64,000 bases of DNA from Pseudomonas sp. FP1742 (GTDB taxonomy: Bacteria > Pseudomonadota > Gammaproteobacteria > Pseudomonadales > Pseudomonadaceae): assembly GCF_030687145.1 (NCBI RefSeq), contig NZ_CP117460.1, positions 3,286,001-3,350,000 on the forward strand, read 5' to 3'. Positions 43,261-52,317 of the stretch are shown here, piece by piece. The number at the start of each line of letters is the position of its first letter. Within the stretch, counting starts at the first letter, position 1. Both the position numbers and the translations under genes were made by a program. The notes under the pieces are model-generated. The model worked only from the letters and a program-made list of their open reading frames with translations. It did no database searches and had not been told where the DNA came from.

Positions 43261-44445
43261 ATGCAAAACCCCGATCATGACCCCGCTAGCGCCCTGGCCA
43301 TTCGTACCCAGTATCGGCAGTCGCAAAGTCGCGCCGCGCGGCTGCGGCTGTTGGTGGATACCGGCCAGGAACTGACCCAACTGGCTCCCGAAGCCATGCG
43401 CCAACGGGTGTTGCAACGGGCCTGCGCCTTCCTGGCGATGGACCATGCGCTACTGCTGGAATGGGATGAGAATGCGCAGGTCAAAACCACTGCCAGTCAC
43501 GGTAGCCGCGATCGTTTGCACAGCCTCGAACGCCTCGCCGACACCGCGATGCGCGCACCGCAATGGCAGGAACAGCCGAGCGCGGATCTGCCCAATGTGT
43601 TGCGGGTGCCTTTACGCGGTGGCGATGGTGCCGCCTTCGGTGCGTTGGTGCTGGCCAACAGCGTCAGCATCAGCGCACCGGACACCGAAGACCTCGAATC
43701 CCTGCAACTGCTCGCCACCCTGCTCGCCGCGCACCTGGAAAACCAGCGCTTGCTCGACGCATTGCTGACCCGCGAACGCACCATGTCCGATCTGGTTCAC
43801 AGGTTGTTCCGGGCACAGGAAGACGAACGCAAACGCATGGCCTACGACCTGCACGACGGCCTGGCACAAACCCTCGCCGGGCTGCATCAACGCTTGCAAG
43901 GTTTTGCCGGTCGTTGCCCGCCATTGCCCGATGAACTCGGTGCGGACTTGCAGACGATTCTTGAACTGGCCCAGCATTGCGTCGGTGAAGGCCGGCAATT
44001 GATCCGCGGCCTGCGCCCGACGGTGCTCGACGACTTTGGCTTGCTGAAAGCGGTCGACAAAGAGGCCGATCGCCTGCGCGAGGCGGGGATCAAAGTGAAC
44101 TGGAAGGCGCGTTGCGAAGCACGTTTGCCCAGCCAGGTGGAGATCGCCCTGTTCAGGATCGCCCAGGAAGGCATCAACAATATTCTCAAACATGCGCAGG
44201 CCAGCCACGTCGTGCTGGCGCTGGAGCTGCATGAAGGACAAGCCTCGCTGCGGGTGGACGACAACGGCCAGGGCTTTGCCATGGAACAACCCCTCGACAC
44301 CTGCGGCGCCCGGCACCTGGGGCTTGCCGCGATGCAGGAACGCGCGAGCCTGCTGGGCGGCGAATTCACTTGCATCAGCCATGCGCACGGCGCAACGCAA
44401 CTGCGCGCCACTGTCCCCTCAGGCCTGAATGGAACCCCTCAATGA
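43261..44445 (+). CDS. GAF-domain sensor histidine kinase (NarX/DegS-like HisKA_3)
   Basis: 394 aa, no membrane segments, so cytoplasmic. A GAF domain spans about residues 29-165; the HisKA_3 dimerisation helix has DLHDGLAQTLAGL with phospho-acceptor His near 198; the HATPase follows with GLRPTVLDDFGLL, EGINNILKHA and VDDNGQGF. It phosphorylates the LuxR-type regulator whose ATG overlaps its stop. The signal sensed by GAF is unknown. Confidence 0.93.
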   Translation: MQNPDHDPASALAIRTQYRQSQSRAARLRLLVDTGQELTQLAPEAMRQRVLQRACAFLAMDHALLLEWDENAQVKTTASHGSRDRLHSLERLADTAMRAPQWQEQPSADLPNVLRVPLRGGDGAAFGALVLANSVSISAPDTEDLESLQLLATLLAAHLENQRLLDALLTRERTMSDLVHRLFRAQEDERKRMAYDLHDGLAQTLAGLHQRLQGFAGRCPPLPDELGADLQTILELAQHCVGEGRQLIRGLRPTVLDDFGLLKAVDKEADRLREAGIKVNWKARCEARLPSQVEIALFRIAQEGINNILKHAQASHVVLALELHEGQASLRVDDNGQGFAMEQPLDTCGARHLGLAAMQERASLLGGEFTCISHAHGATQLRATVPSGLNGTPQ

Positions 44446-45092
44446 CTGACGCCATACGACTGGTGGTGGCGGACGATCATGAAGTCACGCGCACCGGCTT
44501 CGTCTCATTGCTCGCCGGCCTGACGCAATTCGAAGTGGTCGGCCAAGCGTGCAATGGCCAGCAAGCACTGGACTTATGTGAACGTCTTTTGCCCGACATC
44601 GTCATCCTCGACATCCGCATGCCGGTGCTCAACGGGCTGGGCGCCGCACGCCTGCTTCAAGAGCGCCTGCCGAGCCTGAAAGTGATGATGTTCACCATGG
44701 ACGACAGCCCCGATCACCTTGAAGCCGCCATGAACGCCGGCGCCGTGGGCTATCTGCTCAAGGATGCCAGCCGTAATGAAGTGATCGACGCCTTGCAACG
44801 TGTCGCCGCCGGCGAGCAGGCCCTCAACAGTTCGGTCAGCGCGCAGTTGCTGCGCCGCCTGACCGAGCGCAACGCCAGCGGCGCCGCCCCCGTCACCTTG
44901 ACCCCACGGGAACGCCAGGTGCTGGGGCTGGTGGCCAGCGGCATGAGCAACCGTGAAATCGGCGAAAAACTTGGCATCACCACCGGCACGGCCAAAGCGC
45001 ATGTGGAGCGGGTCATCGGCAAACTCGGCGCCGCCGACCGCACCCAGGCCGCTGTCCGTGGCATTGCGCTGGGCCTGGTGACCCAATCATGA
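44442..45092 (+). CDS. NarL/LuxR-family response regulator
   Basis: 216 aa. Receiver at residues 1-120 with acidic pair DD(11-12), phosphorylation Asp57 (VILDIRMP) and Lys in YLLKDASR; LuxR HTH at 148-212 (TPRERQVLGLVASGMSNREI). ATGA overlap with the kinase gene fixes the start at 44442. It probably regulates this locus or others in response to the GAF kinase. The next gene also overlaps it. Confidence 0.93.
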   Translation: MTDAIRLVVADDHEVTRTGFVSLLAGLTQFEVVGQACNGQQALDLCERLLPDIVILDIRMPVLNGLGAARLLQERLPSLKVMMFTMDDSPDHLEAAMNAGAVGYLLKDASRNEVIDALQRVAAGEQALNSSVSAQLLRRLTERNASGAAPVTLTPRERQVLGLVASGMSNREIGEKLGITTGTAKAHVERVIGKLGAADRTQAAVRGIALGLVTQS

Positions 45093-47416
45093 AAGCATCC
45101 AGCGCCCGCCGCTGGGCCGACTTGCCGTTACGCGGCAAAGCCCTGGTGGTGATTTCCCTGCCGTTGGTGATTCTGTTGCTCTCGCTGGTGCTGATCTACA
45201 CCACCGAACGGCAGACCGCGCGCGCGGAAGAAGACGTGCGCCGCGTGCTGCTGGTGCAAGGCGATATTCAGGCGGTGCACACCCTGCTCGCCGAGGCCGC
45301 CGCCAGCGTGCGCGGCTATCTGCTGACCCATCGCGAGGATTTCCTGCCGGGTTACCGGCAAGCCAAGCCCTTGATCGAGTCGGCCCTGCAACGGCTCGAC
45401 CGCAACGTTCGCGATCAGCGGGTGCGCAAACATCTGGAGGCGATCACGCCGCTGATCGACACCAAGGTCGAAGGTCTGGTTGAACTGCTTGACGATCGCA
45501 ACGCAACCCCCGAGTCGATCACCACGATCCTGATCAACAACAAACATGTCCTCGACGAATTGCGCGAACGCATCAGCGCCATGCGTACCCTTGAGGACAC
45601 CCTGCTGGCCGAGCGCACCGCGGCAGCCGCCTCCACTCGACAACGCCTGTTGTTCTCCACCCTGCTGGCCGCCGTTTGCGGGCTGTTCGGCGCCATTGTC
45701 GCGGTGCTGTTTCTGTCCAAAGGCATCGTCGCCCGGGTGCAGCAGGTTCAGGGCAACGCCCAACGGCTGGCACTCGGTCAACCGTTATTGCCGCAACCGC
45801 CGGAGAACGATGAGATCGGTCAATTAGGCACGCGCCTGGTCGAGGCCGGGCTGTTGCTGGCTGAACGTGAACGGGCCCTGCGCGACAACGAAGAACGCTT
45901 GCGGTTGATCATCGACGGGGTAAAGGACTACGGCATTTTCGCCCTCGACACACGAGGCTTCGTCACCAGTTGGAATGCGGGCGCCGAACGGATCAAGGGG
46001 TACACCGAACAGGAGATCGTCGGCCAGCATTTCTCGGTATTTTATCTGCCGCAAGAATGTCCGCAGCATCCCGACATGGCGCTGCGCGAGGCCACATGCA
46101 ATGGTCATTACATGGAAGAGGCCTGGCGTTGCCGCAAGGACGGCAGCCGCTTCTGGGCCAGTGTGGTGATTACCGCGCAATACGACAGCAGTGGTGCCCT
46201 GCGCGGCTTCTCCAAGATCACCCGCGACATCACCGATCGCCGTGCCGCCGAGATCGCGCTGAGTACCGCACGGGAAGAAGCAGAGCGCGCCAGCCGTGCC
46301 AAAAGCGAGTTTCTGTCGCGCATGAGCCACGAACTGCGCACCCCGCTCAACTCGATTCTCGGCTTCGCGCAACTGCTGGATATGGATTCGCCCAAAGGGC
46401 AGCGAGCGCAGATCGGTCACATCCTGCGGGCCGGACAACACCTGCTGACCCTGATCAACGAAGTGCTGGACATCGCCAAGATCGAAGCCGGGCGCCTGCC
46501 ACTCAATGTCGAAGCCGTGCCCCTGGCGGTCGTTTTGCAAGAAGCCCTGACGCTGGTTTCCCCCATGGCCTGCGATGCGGGCATCCGGTTGCTCGAACTG
46601 CCGAAGCTGGCCGCCGACAGCGGGATCGTCGCCGACCGGCAGCGACTGGTCCAGGTGCTGCTGAACCTGTTGTCCAACGCGATCAAATACAACCGGCCCC
46701 AGGGTCAGGTGCACATTGAGGTGAGGGTTCTGCAACAACGAATTGCGGTGTCGGTCTGCGATACCGGCAAGGGCATTGCGGCCGATCGGCTGGATCAACT
46801 GTTCAAGCCGTTCGAGCGCCTGGAGACTGATCCGAACGTGGAAGGCACTGGCTTGGGCCTGGCCTTGAGCAAGAGCCTGCTGGAAATGATGAACGGCAGC
46901 CTGACCGTCGAAAGCCAGCCCGGCAACGGCTCCAGTTTCACCCTGGAGCTGCCCTTCGAACGCTTGCCGTCAACCACTGAGCCACCTGTGGCACTGATCA
47001 GCCCACCAACGGCAACGCCCACCCTCGCCGCCCCCGATTACCAGGGCAAAGTGCTGTGCATCGAAGACAACCTGTCGAGCCTGGCCCTGATCGAAACCCT
47101 GCTGCAACGACGGCCGCACATCCAGTTGCTCTCCAGCATGCAAGGGCAAATGGGCCTGGACCTGGCCCGGCAACATGCACCGCAATTGATTTTGCTGGAC
47201 GTAACGCTGCCGGATATTGATGGTTTCAACGTCCTGCAACGCTTGCGTCAGTCCTCCAGTACCCGCGCCACACCCGTGTTGATGATTACCGCCGATGCCA
47301 GCGACCTCACTCACCTGGCCTTGCTGGAAGCAGGAGCGACCGCGGTGCTGACCAAGCCGATTCATATTCCTTCATTCCTCGCCCATCTTGACCAGCATCT
47401 ACCGGAGCCCGTGTGA
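45089..47416 (+). CDS. Hybrid sensor kinase: CHASE3-PAS-HisKA-HATPase-REC
   Basis: 775 aa. TM1 at about 19-37, a CHASE3 periplasmic sensor to about 180, TM2 at 187-210, a HAMP-like linker, PAS at 268-385 (YGIFALDTRGFVTSWNAGAE), HisKA with MSHELRTPLNSILGF (His414), HATPase (NLLSNAIKYNR, GTGLGLALSKSL) and a C-terminal receiver (Asp704 in LILLDVTLPDIDG). The start overlaps the response regulator and its stop overlaps the following receiver gene, both by ATGA or GTGA. Phosphorelay to the lone receiver is likely. Confidence 0.93.
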   Translation: MKASSARRWADLPLRGKALVVISLPLVILLLSLVLIYTTERQTARAEEDVRRVLLVQGDIQAVHTLLAEAAASVRGYLLTHREDFLPGYRQAKPLIESALQRLDRNVRDQRVRKHLEAITPLIDTKVEGLVELLDDRNATPESITTILINNKHVLDELRERISAMRTLEDTLLAERTAAAASTRQRLLFSTLLAAVCGLFGAIVAVLFLSKGIVARVQQVQGNAQRLALGQPLLPQPPENDEIGQLGTRLVEAGLLLAERERALRDNEERLRLIIDGVKDYGIFALDTRGFVTSWNAGAERIKGYTEQEIVGQHFSVFYLPQECPQHPDMALREATCNGHYMEEAWRCRKDGSRFWASVVITAQYDSSGALRGFSKITRDITDRRAAEIALSTAREEAERASRAKSEFLSRMSHELRTPLNSILGFAQLLDMDSPKGQRAQIGHILRAGQHLLTLINEVLDIAKIEAGRLPLNVEAVPLAVVLQEALTLVSPMACDAGIRLLELPKLAADSGIVADRQRLVQVLLNLLSNAIKYNRPQGQVHIEVRVLQQRIAVSVCDTGKGIAADRLDQLFKPFERLETDPNVEGTGLGLALSKSLLEMMNGSLTVESQPGNGSSFTLELPFERLPSTTEPPVALISPPTATPTLAAPDYQGKVLCIEDNLSSLALIETLLQRRPHIQLLSSMQGQMGLDLARQHAPQLILLDVTLPDIDGFNVLQRLRQSSSTRATPVLMITADASDLTHLALLEAGATAVLTKPIHIPSFLAHLDQHLPEPV

Positions 47417-47877
47417 ACACCGACCTGCGCATTCTGATCATCGACGACCAAAGGCCCAACCTCGATTTGATGGAACAATTGCTTGTCCGCGAAGGGTTGA
47501 CCAACGTACTGAGCAGCACCCAGCCGCTGCGAACCCTGGACCTGTTCAACAGCTTTGAGCCGGACCTGGTCATTCTCGACCTGCACATGCCGGAGTTCGA
47601 CGGCTTTGCCGTACTCGAACAGCTCAACCGGCGCATCCCGACCGGCGAATACCTGCCAATCCTCGTGCTCACCGCCGACGCCACCCGGGATACCCGGCTG
47701 CGCGCGCTGGCCCTGGGCGCCAAGGACTTCATCAGCAAGCCGCTGGATGCCCTGGAAACCATGCTGCGGGTGTGGAACCTGCTGGAAACCCGTGCGCTGT
47801 ATAAAGCCCTGCGCATGCGGGTTCCGGCGGATCAGATCGCATTGCTGAGTCAGTTAAAGCCGCAACCAGTGAGCTGA
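47413..47877 (+). CDS. Stand-alone receiver-domain response regulator
   Basis: 154 aa, CheY-like, with DD at 11-12, Asp56 (LVILDLHMPEFDG), Thr and the Lys in FISKPLDALE. GTG start overlaps the kinase stop. The last 25 residues (ALYKALRMRVPADQ...) are a helical tail without output domain, resembling the receiver N-terminus of RpfG-type proteins that have lost HD-GYP. It may shuttle phosphate or act by protein contact. The 3' end overlaps the convergent phaG by 24 bases. Confidence 0.9.
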   Translation: MNTDLRILIIDDQRPNLDLMEQLLVREGLTNVLSSTQPLRTLDLFNSFEPDLVILDLHMPEFDGFAVLEQLNRRIPTGEYLPILVLTADATRDTRLRALALGAKDFISKPLDALETMLRVWNLLETRALYKALRMRVPADQIALLSQLKPQPVS

Positions 47878-48774
47878 CTGAAGGGGCGGGATTACTGACG
47901 ACTTGCCGCTGAAAGCCAGGTTGCGTGGCTGGCTCGGCGCCTTCACGGCTGGCGGCTGCAGAAAGCCCAGCAAGGCCCGCTGGGTGTCATGCCAGGCCGT
48001 CGGGTGTTCCATGTCGAGGAAGTGCCCGGCGTTCTCGATGGTCTGAAACTGCGCCTGACGGGTATGAGCGGCAAAAAGACGGGCGTCTTCCACCGACGTG
48101 TACTCATCCCATTCACCGTTGATAAACAGCAGCGGGACTTCGATGGCATCGGCACAGGACACGTAGCAGTGAGTGTCCTGGGTCAGCACCTCATTGACGT
48201 GAAAATGCATCTGCCGGTATTCGTGTTCGTCCAGGCTGCTGACATGGCGCTCATTGAAACGCTTGAACAGCGACGGCAGGTGCTTGCCGATCGTACTGTT
48301 GATCAAACGCCCGACATTGCGTCGATCGCATGCCTGGAGAAAGTGCCGCCCGCTCTCCAGATATTCACGCATCGGCGTATTGATCCGCGCGGCGAATGAA
48401 CTGATCACCGCCTTTTCGATTCGGTGCGGCCGCTGGGCCAATGCCACCAAGGTCGCCGCGCCGCCCCAGGAAAAGGACAGCACATGCTGGGCGCGAAAGT
48501 GCTCGATCAACTCCAGCAGTATTTCGGCCTCGTCTTCCTTGCGGATCGGTTGGTCGTGCCGGTTGTGTTGTTTCGATTGACCGGCGTAGGGCTGATCGTA
48601 GAGAACCACATTGAAGCGTGGCCGCAGGTAACGCACCGTTTGCGCAAAGGATGCGGTCGTTGCCAGCGAGCCATTGACCAGAATGATCGTCTTGTCAGCA
48701 GCGGCGTTGAGATAGTGCTCGGTATAAACCTTGTACTTCTTACCAATCTCGACGATGGCAGTTTTCGGCATCAT
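47854..48774 (-). CDS. phaG: (R)-3-hydroxydecanoyl-ACP:CoA transacylase PhaG
   Basis: 306 aa alpha/beta hydrolase-fold protein that links fatty acid synthesis to medium-chain PHA precursors (or RhlA-like HAA synthesis). Marks: IILVNGSLATTASFAQTV, NVVLYDQPYAGQSKQHNR, the nucleophile elbow FSWGGAATL and GHFLDMEHPTAWHD. The sequence follows PhaG more closely than RhlA (MHFHVNEVL, INSTIGKHLPSLFKRFNERH). C-terminal 30 residues (PSQPRNLAFSGK...) are unconserved. Convergent with the receiver gene. Confidence 0.87.
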   Translation of the reverse strand: MMPKTAIVEIGKKYKVYTEHYLNAAADKTIILVNGSLATTASFAQTVRYLRPRFNVVLYDQPYAGQSKQHNRHDQPIRKEDEAEILLELIEHFRAQHVLSFSWGGAATLVALAQRPHRIEKAVISSFAARINTPMREYLESGRHFLQACDRRNVGRLINSTIGKHLPSLFKRFNERHVSSLDEHEYRQMHFHVNEVLTQDTHCYVSCADAIEVPLLFINGEWDEYTSVEDARLFAAHTRQAQFQTIENAGHFLDMEHPTAWHDTQRALLGFLQPPAVKAPSQPRNLAFSGKSSVIPPLQSAHWLRL

Positions 48775-48888
48775 TTCATTCTATTCCTTGAACAAATTGG
48801 GACCAGACACACGGTTCGATCGACTGTCCGGGTTCCTCCGGGCAAGCCTGACAGCACAAACCAGCGACAACGGTACAAGGGCGCTGAG

Positions 48889-49092
48889 ATGAACGCCATG
48901 ACCAATGAGTCACAACCCGACCAGCGGTTTCCAGTTAAGCAGGGATTTTTCCTTGTGCAAGCAAATACGCTGGAAAGTGGCGGCCCTGACACCTCGCCCA
49001 CATCCGCCTATGATTATTTATTACCCCTCGCTTTTTTATCTCAGGGGTCATGGCCTTGTACCGCCCGCCCCTCACGCCCAACGAGGAGTTGA
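48889..49092 (+). CDS. Possible small ORF upstream of the GST gene (67 aa)
   Basis: ATG 48889 opens a frame of 67 codons ending 3 bases before the GST ATG. The product (MNAMTNESQPDQRFPVKQGF...) shows no recognised domain and no clear ribosome site. It could be a leader or nothing. The rest of 48775-49095 shows no other gene. Confidence 0.25.
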   Translation: MNAMTNESQPDQRFPVKQGFFLVQANTLESGGPDTSPTSAYDYLLPLAFLSQGSWPCTARPSRPTRS

Positions 49093-49095
49093 AAA

Positions 49096-49776
49096 ATGTC
49101 GCTGACGCTCTACTACCATCCACTGGCGTCGTATTGCCACAAAGTGCTTATCGCGCTCTATGAAAACGGCATCGAGTTCGAAAGAAGGATCATCGATCTC
49201 ACAGACGCCGCCGACAGCGCCGAGCTTCAGGCATTGTGGCCAATCGGAAAGTTTCCGGTGATTCGCGACCATGCTCGCCAACGTAACCTGCCGGAATCCA
49301 GCGTCATCATCGAATACCTGGATCGACTGTACCCCGGTGAACAGCGCCTGCTTCCGGACGATTGGGAGGCCGCGTTGGAGGTGCGGTTATGGGACCGCTT
49401 TTTCGACAATTATCTACAAACCCCGATCCAACGGATTGTCAGTGATCGACTACACGCGACCAACGGTGATTTGAGCAGGGAACGATCCACGCTGGAGACC
49501 GCGTACGGCATGCTTGATCGCCGGATGGCGTCCAGAATCTGGGTGGCCAGCCCGGACTTCAGCATGGCCGATTGCGCCGCTGCCCCGGCGCTTTTCTATG
49601 CCTGCACGCTCCTGCCGTTTCCCGACGACTATCAACACTTGAGCGCCTATTTCGACCGGTTGATCCAGCGACCGTCATTTCTGCGGGTGATCGACGAAGC
49701 CAGGCCCTGGTTTTCGCTCTATCCGTTTGCGGATCGCCTTGCACAACGGTTTCGTGAAGCGCCGGATAATGCATGA
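49096..49776 (+). CDS. Glutathione S-transferase
   Basis: 226 aa. N-terminal thioredoxin fold with YHPLASYCHKVLIALYENGI (catalytic Ser/Cys region) and KFPVIRDHARQRNLPESSVI (cis-Pro and the glutathione-binding Glu-Ser); the C-terminal domain is all-helical, ending SLYPFADRLAQRFR. GAGGAGT precedes the ATG. Conjugates glutathione to electrophiles or acts as a glutathione peroxidase/isomerase; no partner gene. Confidence 0.9.
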   Translation: MSLTLYYHPLASYCHKVLIALYENGIEFERRIIDLTDAADSAELQALWPIGKFPVIRDHARQRNLPESSVIIEYLDRLYPGEQRLLPDDWEAALEVRLWDRFFDNYLQTPIQRIVSDRLHATNGDLSRERSTLETAYGMLDRRMASRIWVASPDFSMADCAAAPALFYACTLLPFPDDYQHLSAYFDRLIQRPSFLRVIDEARPWFSLYPFADRLAQRFREAPDNA

Positions 49777-49896
49777 CCAGTCATTGGCCGTAATGCGATC
49801 TGTGGACAACCCGGCGTTTGCGATGTCGCTGGAGGGGATTCGCAAGGCCGTGCGGGAGGGATGGGGGTCGTAGGCGCCGCTCCCACGACCGGTGGG

Positions 49897-50226
49897 CTAC
49901 CGTTGCGCCAACTCATGACGGATGCATTGCTCGTAATACGTTTGCCTGATGCCGGCGGGCTTCAGCCGCGAAGGGCTGTTGTAGGTTTGCTCCGTGATGC
50001 CCATGGCCGTCATGCGCATCCACGGCCGGGGAAACTTGCGCGATTGCAGCTTCTTGCGCGCCCCGTAAAGGGTGAGCCCGGAAAGTTTCGAGGCTTGCGC
50101 GCCCTCGGCGATTTCCGAGCCCCAGCTGCATACATAGCGAGCGTTCTTGCTGAGTTCCTTTGCCTGAGCCCCGAGCGAGACAGTCACCAGGACAAACGTT
50201 GCAGCCATCCATACCAAAGTCCGCAT
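49897..50226 (-). CDS. Secreted hypothetical protein (109 aa)
   Basis: Signal peptide (MRTLVWMAATFVLVTVSLGA, cleavage near AQA at residue 22), then a short basic protein with Cys near residues 33 and 101 (YVCSWGSEIAEG, YYEQCIRHELAQR) that could form a disulfide. No domain recognised. Monocistronic, convergent with the GST gene. Confidence 0.65.
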   Translation of the reverse strand: MRTLVWMAATFVLVTVSLGAQAKELSKNARYVCSWGSEIAEGAQASKLSGLTLYGARKKLQSRKFPRPWMRMTAMGITEQTYNSPSRLKPAGIRQTYYEQCIRHELAQR

Positions 50227-50301
50227 ATCGCCAATGCCTAACCTTCTGAAAAGAAAGCAAGTTTGACAACGAACCGGAGATCGGGGGGCCAGCAGTTTGC
50301 C

Positions 50302-50982
50302 TCATTTCATCGGTGACTCTCTTTGCCAGGCCCGATGCAAAAGATCGATGACCTCTTCATCCGACGTCTGAGAGAAATCCGTGTACCAATAACCGATCGA
50401 TACCAGCCAATCAGGGCTGAGCGGGCAAATCAGTTCGTCCACTTCGTCGCGCAGCGCCTCTGCGGTTTCCATGGGAGCCACCGGCACCGCGACGACGATG
50501 CGAGACGGCGCTTGCAGGCGCACGGCCTGGATCGCGGCCATCATCGTCGCCCCTGTCGCCAGGCCGTCGTCGATCAGTATCACCACCTGATCCTTGAGTG
50601 CCAAAGGCGCACGCGATGCCCGGTATGCACGCTCGCGACGCGACAACTCCTGCGTCTCCCGTGCAACCACGTCATCGAGCGTGGGTTGATCGATACCATT
50701 AGCCCGCAGCGCATCGTCATTGACGATCCGGATGCCGCCGCTGGCAATCGCGCCCATGGCGAACTCCTGGTGGGACGGCACTCCCAGCTTGCGGACCAGC
50801 ATCACGTCCAGGCGCACCTCCAGGGCCGTGGCCACCTCATAGGCGACCGGCACGCCGCCCCGGGGTAAGGCGAGGACGATGACATCCGCTCTTTTAGCGT
50901 ATTTGAGCAACGGCTCCACCAGGCCTCGACCCGCCTCGGCCCGGTCATGCAAGAGGGTTTGCAATGAGGGAATTTGAGTCAT
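50302..50982 (-). CDS. Phosphoribosyltransferase-fold protein
   Basis: 226 aa. The PRPP loop is VILIDDGLATGATM (residues about 132-145). It begins LHDRAEAGRGLVEPLL and has ADVIVLALPRGGVPVAYEVA, typical of the type I PRT subgroup fused elsewhere to dienelactone hydrolases. The family is often found in stress-response islands; the substrate is unknown. It lies downstream of, and co-directional with, the universal stress protein gene at 51060, 77 bases away. Confidence 0.87.
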   Translation of the reverse strand: MTQIPSLQTLLHDRAEAGRGLVEPLLKYAKRADVIVLALPRGGVPVAYEVATALEVRLDVMLVRKLGVPSHQEFAMGAIASGGIRIVNDDALRANGIDQPTLDDVVARETQELSRRERAYRASRAPLALKDQVVILIDDGLATGATMMAAIQAVRLQAPSRIVVAVPVAPMETAEALRDEVDELICPLSPDWLVSIGYWYTDFSQTSDEEVIDLLHRAWQRESPMK

Positions 50983-51059
50983 TTGAACATCTCCCTGGGG
51001 CGCGCGCCCCTAAACCGGCTATTCGTTTGCCGGCAGTCATCCGGTCGGAGGCCCTGCCC

Positions 51060-51947
51060 CTAGACCGCCAGAATGCTGCATGGCACCTGATAAAGAATAT
51101 GTTCGGTGGTACTGCCGAGCAGTTTCTCCAGGCTGCCGTATTGCGTTCTGCCCATCACGATCACATCTATCTGATGTTCGTGGGCGAACTCGCTCAGCGC
51201 CGAAACAGGATGCCCGGTGATGAAATGCCGGCATTCAGAGGGCACGCCGAAGCGGGCGGACAGCTTGAGGAATGAGGTTTCCAGATCTTTGCGCAACTCC
51301 CGGGTAAGCTCCGAGAGCGTCAGGCCGCCGCCCAGATCCGCCAGGAATGCGACCGGAATGTCACACGCGTACAGCAGATGCAACTCGGCATTGCACTGCA
51401 GCGCAAGGCTGGATGCCTGCAGGATGATCCGGTCATTGAGTTCGCTGTTCGACGGCTCGGTATCGACCACATCAACCGCCGCCACGACCTTCTGCGGCAA
51501 GGCATGGCCTTCGGCCCCCACCAGATAGACCGGTGTCGGGCAATGGCGCAACAACCGCCAATCCAGCGGCGTGAAGAATGCGCGCTTGAGCATGGACTCA
51601 TGCTGGACTTGCTTGATCAACAGATCGGGCTGCATTTCAGTGACGTGATCAAGGATGTCCTGGCGCATGTTGTCGGCCCAGGCGACTTCGGTTGTCACCT
51701 CGATGCCCCTGCCCTCCATCTTTTGCGCCTGGTCCTTGAGCCAGTCGCGGTGTTCCTGCAGGTAGCTCGCCCGGGCCTTTTTCCGATCGCCTTCTTCAAG
51801 CAGCGACAGAATGTCCAGCGAGGGAATCAGCGCGGCAATATGCAAGCTGGCGCCGCTGGCCTTGGCCAGGGCAGCGGCATGGTTTATCGCAGGCGAGTGA
51901 CGCAGCAGCGGGTTGATGATCAGCAATAACCGTTGATACTGGCTCAT
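51060..51947 (-). CDS. Universal stress protein with two Usp domains
   Basis: 295 aa tandem UspA, start set at 51947 (MSQYQRLLLIINPLLRHSPA). Domain 1 covers about 1-145; domain 2 from 155 ends with the ATP-binding signature MGRTQYGSLEKLLGSTTEHI. The family helps survival in stationary phase or anaerobiosis. Likely in one unit with the phosphoribosyltransferase gene. Region 51948-52317 holds no gene but has a REP (52195). Confidence 0.9.
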   Translation of the reverse strand: MSQYQRLLLIINPLLRHSPAINHAAALAKASGASLHIAALIPSLDILSLLEEGDRKKARASYLQEHRDWLKDQAQKMEGRGIEVTTEVAWADNMRQDILDHVTEMQPDLLIKQVQHESMLKRAFFTPLDWRLLRHCPTPVYLVGAEGHALPQKVVAAVDVVDTEPSNSELNDRIILQASSLALQCNAELHLLYACDIPVAFLADLGGGLTLSELTRELRKDLETSFLKLSARFGVPSECRHFITGHPVSALSEFAHEHQIDVIVMGRTQYGSLEKLLGSTTEHILYQVPCSILAV

Positions 51948-52194
51948 GATCTGACTCCGGACAGGATCCCCGACGCCGATCACTGCCATCGTCAGCGATG
52001 GCGTCTTCGACAGATCAGGAACCCGGCGTTAGCCCAGGCTCCTCCCTTAAATGCTCTTGGGCCCTGATTAACCTCGATTCCCTTCAGGCGGCATTGAAGG
52101 GGCCACCTGAAAAAGAATAGTTCACAACGGCCCGGGCATCTCATGCCAGGCTCATCCGCGCGCGCTGCTGGTCTGGAATTCAGCGATCTGCTCC

Positions 52195-52217
52195 TTCGCG
52201 GGCAAGCCCGCTCCCAC
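52195..52217. repeat. Single REP element
   Basis: TTCGCGGGCAAGCCCGCTCC with CAC, matching one arm of the doublets at 34783 and 42425. No partner nearby, so it is a singlet in the 51.95-52.32 kb gap. Confidence 0.85.
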
Positions 52218-52317
52218 AGGTTTCGCGGCCAGACTGACCAACGCCAGGTTTTGTTTGTGACTAAAAAAAGGGGCACCCAGTCCCAAGAACAAACAACTCC
52301 AACATGGCCTCAATAGC

